Assembly: GCA_004356335.1 (NCBI GenBank)
Contig: SMXP01000115.1
Coordinates: forward strand, 1-6,712
Direction of reading: 5' to 3'
Source of the DNA: Alphaproteobacteria bacterium
GTDB taxonomy: Bacteria > Pseudomonadota > Alphaproteobacteria > SMXP01
Length of the DNA: 6,712 bases
Under the pieces are notes generated by a model. The model made no database searches. It was not told where the DNA came from and saw nothing but the letters and a program-made list of their open reading frames with translations. This document shows positions 6,591 through 6,712 of this stretch, in pieces; the stretch's first letter is position 1; every line of letters starts with the position of its first letter. A program made the position numbers and the translations under genes.

Positions 6591-6712
6591 TGCAACCGGA
6601 ATCTTCCGAACTTGCCCCTAGAGGCTACTTGGTGTTGGTTAATCTATTATTACAGGAGGATTAACGCTTTCTTTCCAAAAACCACAACTCTGCAGAACCA
6701 AAGCGGCAAGAG
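6591..6712. promoter_or_regulatory. Non-coding upstream region with a CtrA-like site
   Basis: No start codon with a convincing gene is present. Bases 6638-6653, read on the - strand, give GTAA-N7-TTAAC, one mismatch from the CtrA consensus TTAA-N7-TTAAC of alphaproteobacteria. TATTAT at 6645-6650 resembles a -10 box for + strand transcription, but no good -35 sits 16-18 nt before it. AGGAGG at 6655-6660 looks like a strong ribosome binding site, but no ATG, GTG or TTG follows within the window. In related genomes ftsE often begins beyond such a gap; that is inference from gene order. Confidence 0.35.
6592..6615 (-). promoter_or_regulatory. Imperfect dyad over the zinc-ribbon gene's translation start region
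   Basis: CGGAA (6597-6601) and TTCCG (6604-6608) form a 5-bp dyad with a 2-nt centre, flanked by a further GCAA (6592-6595) and TTGC (6612-6615). On the - strand transcript it lies just upstream of the ATG and includes the only purine-rich GGAAG that could act as ribosome binding site. It could be a translation-limiting hairpin or an operator; the arms are short, so chance is possible. Confidence 0.3.

Noticed and set aside
6655..6660. AGGAGG as the ribosome binding site of a downstream gene
   Set aside because: No ATG, GTG or TTG follows before the window ends 52 nt later, so the spacing does not fit a normal start. It may be chance.

Overview
The window looks like a chromosomal housekeeping segment of an alphaproteobacterium, most likely Hyphomicrobiales (Rhizobiales) or a close relative. 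This rests on the wording of the ArgH and LysA proteins, on the gene order argH - small lipoprotein - lysA - large DUF4175/TIGR02302-type membrane protein, then a convergent MJ0042-type zinc-ribbon gene, and on intergenic palindromic repeats with an AGGAAAAGTGG...CCGGTTTTCC core of the kind common in these genomes. No mobile-element genes, CRISPR arrays, tRNA or rRNA genes were seen.

Layout. Bases 1-164 hold a composite palindromic repeat. Bases 165-217 are a short leader. Four genes on the + strand follow closely: argH (218-1636), an LptM-like lipoprotein (1633-1800, ATGA overlap with argH), lysA (1818-3086) and an 894-residue DUF4175-type protein with a TTG start (3143-5827). A second composite repeat of the same architecture (5825-5928) lies exactly between two convergent TAG stop codons. 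On the - strand, 5925-6590 encodes a membrane-anchored zinc-ribbon protein. Bases 6591-6712 are a non-coding stretch that probably holds divergent promoters. In related genomes ftsE-ftsX often lies beyond it, but neither gene is visible here.

How the genes fit together. ArgH makes arginine from argininosuccinate. LysA makes lysine from meso-diaminopimelate and so also sets the balance between lysine and the peptidoglycan precursor. The small lipoprotein resembles LptM/YifL, which helps mature the LPS translocon in E. coli. The DUF4175 protein appears to be an inner-membrane protein with a large periplasmic domain of unknown function. The cluster therefore mixes amino-acid biosynthesis with cell-envelope functions.

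The least explained material is the repeat pair. The two copies share a constant core and a constant linker, but their pairing arms differ in sequence while remaining complementary. The left copy carries an extra 57-nt hairpin-bearing insert. The right copy supplies the stop codons of both neighbouring genes. The DUF4175 protein, with a short collagen-like Gly-X-Y stretch, is the main protein of unknown function.
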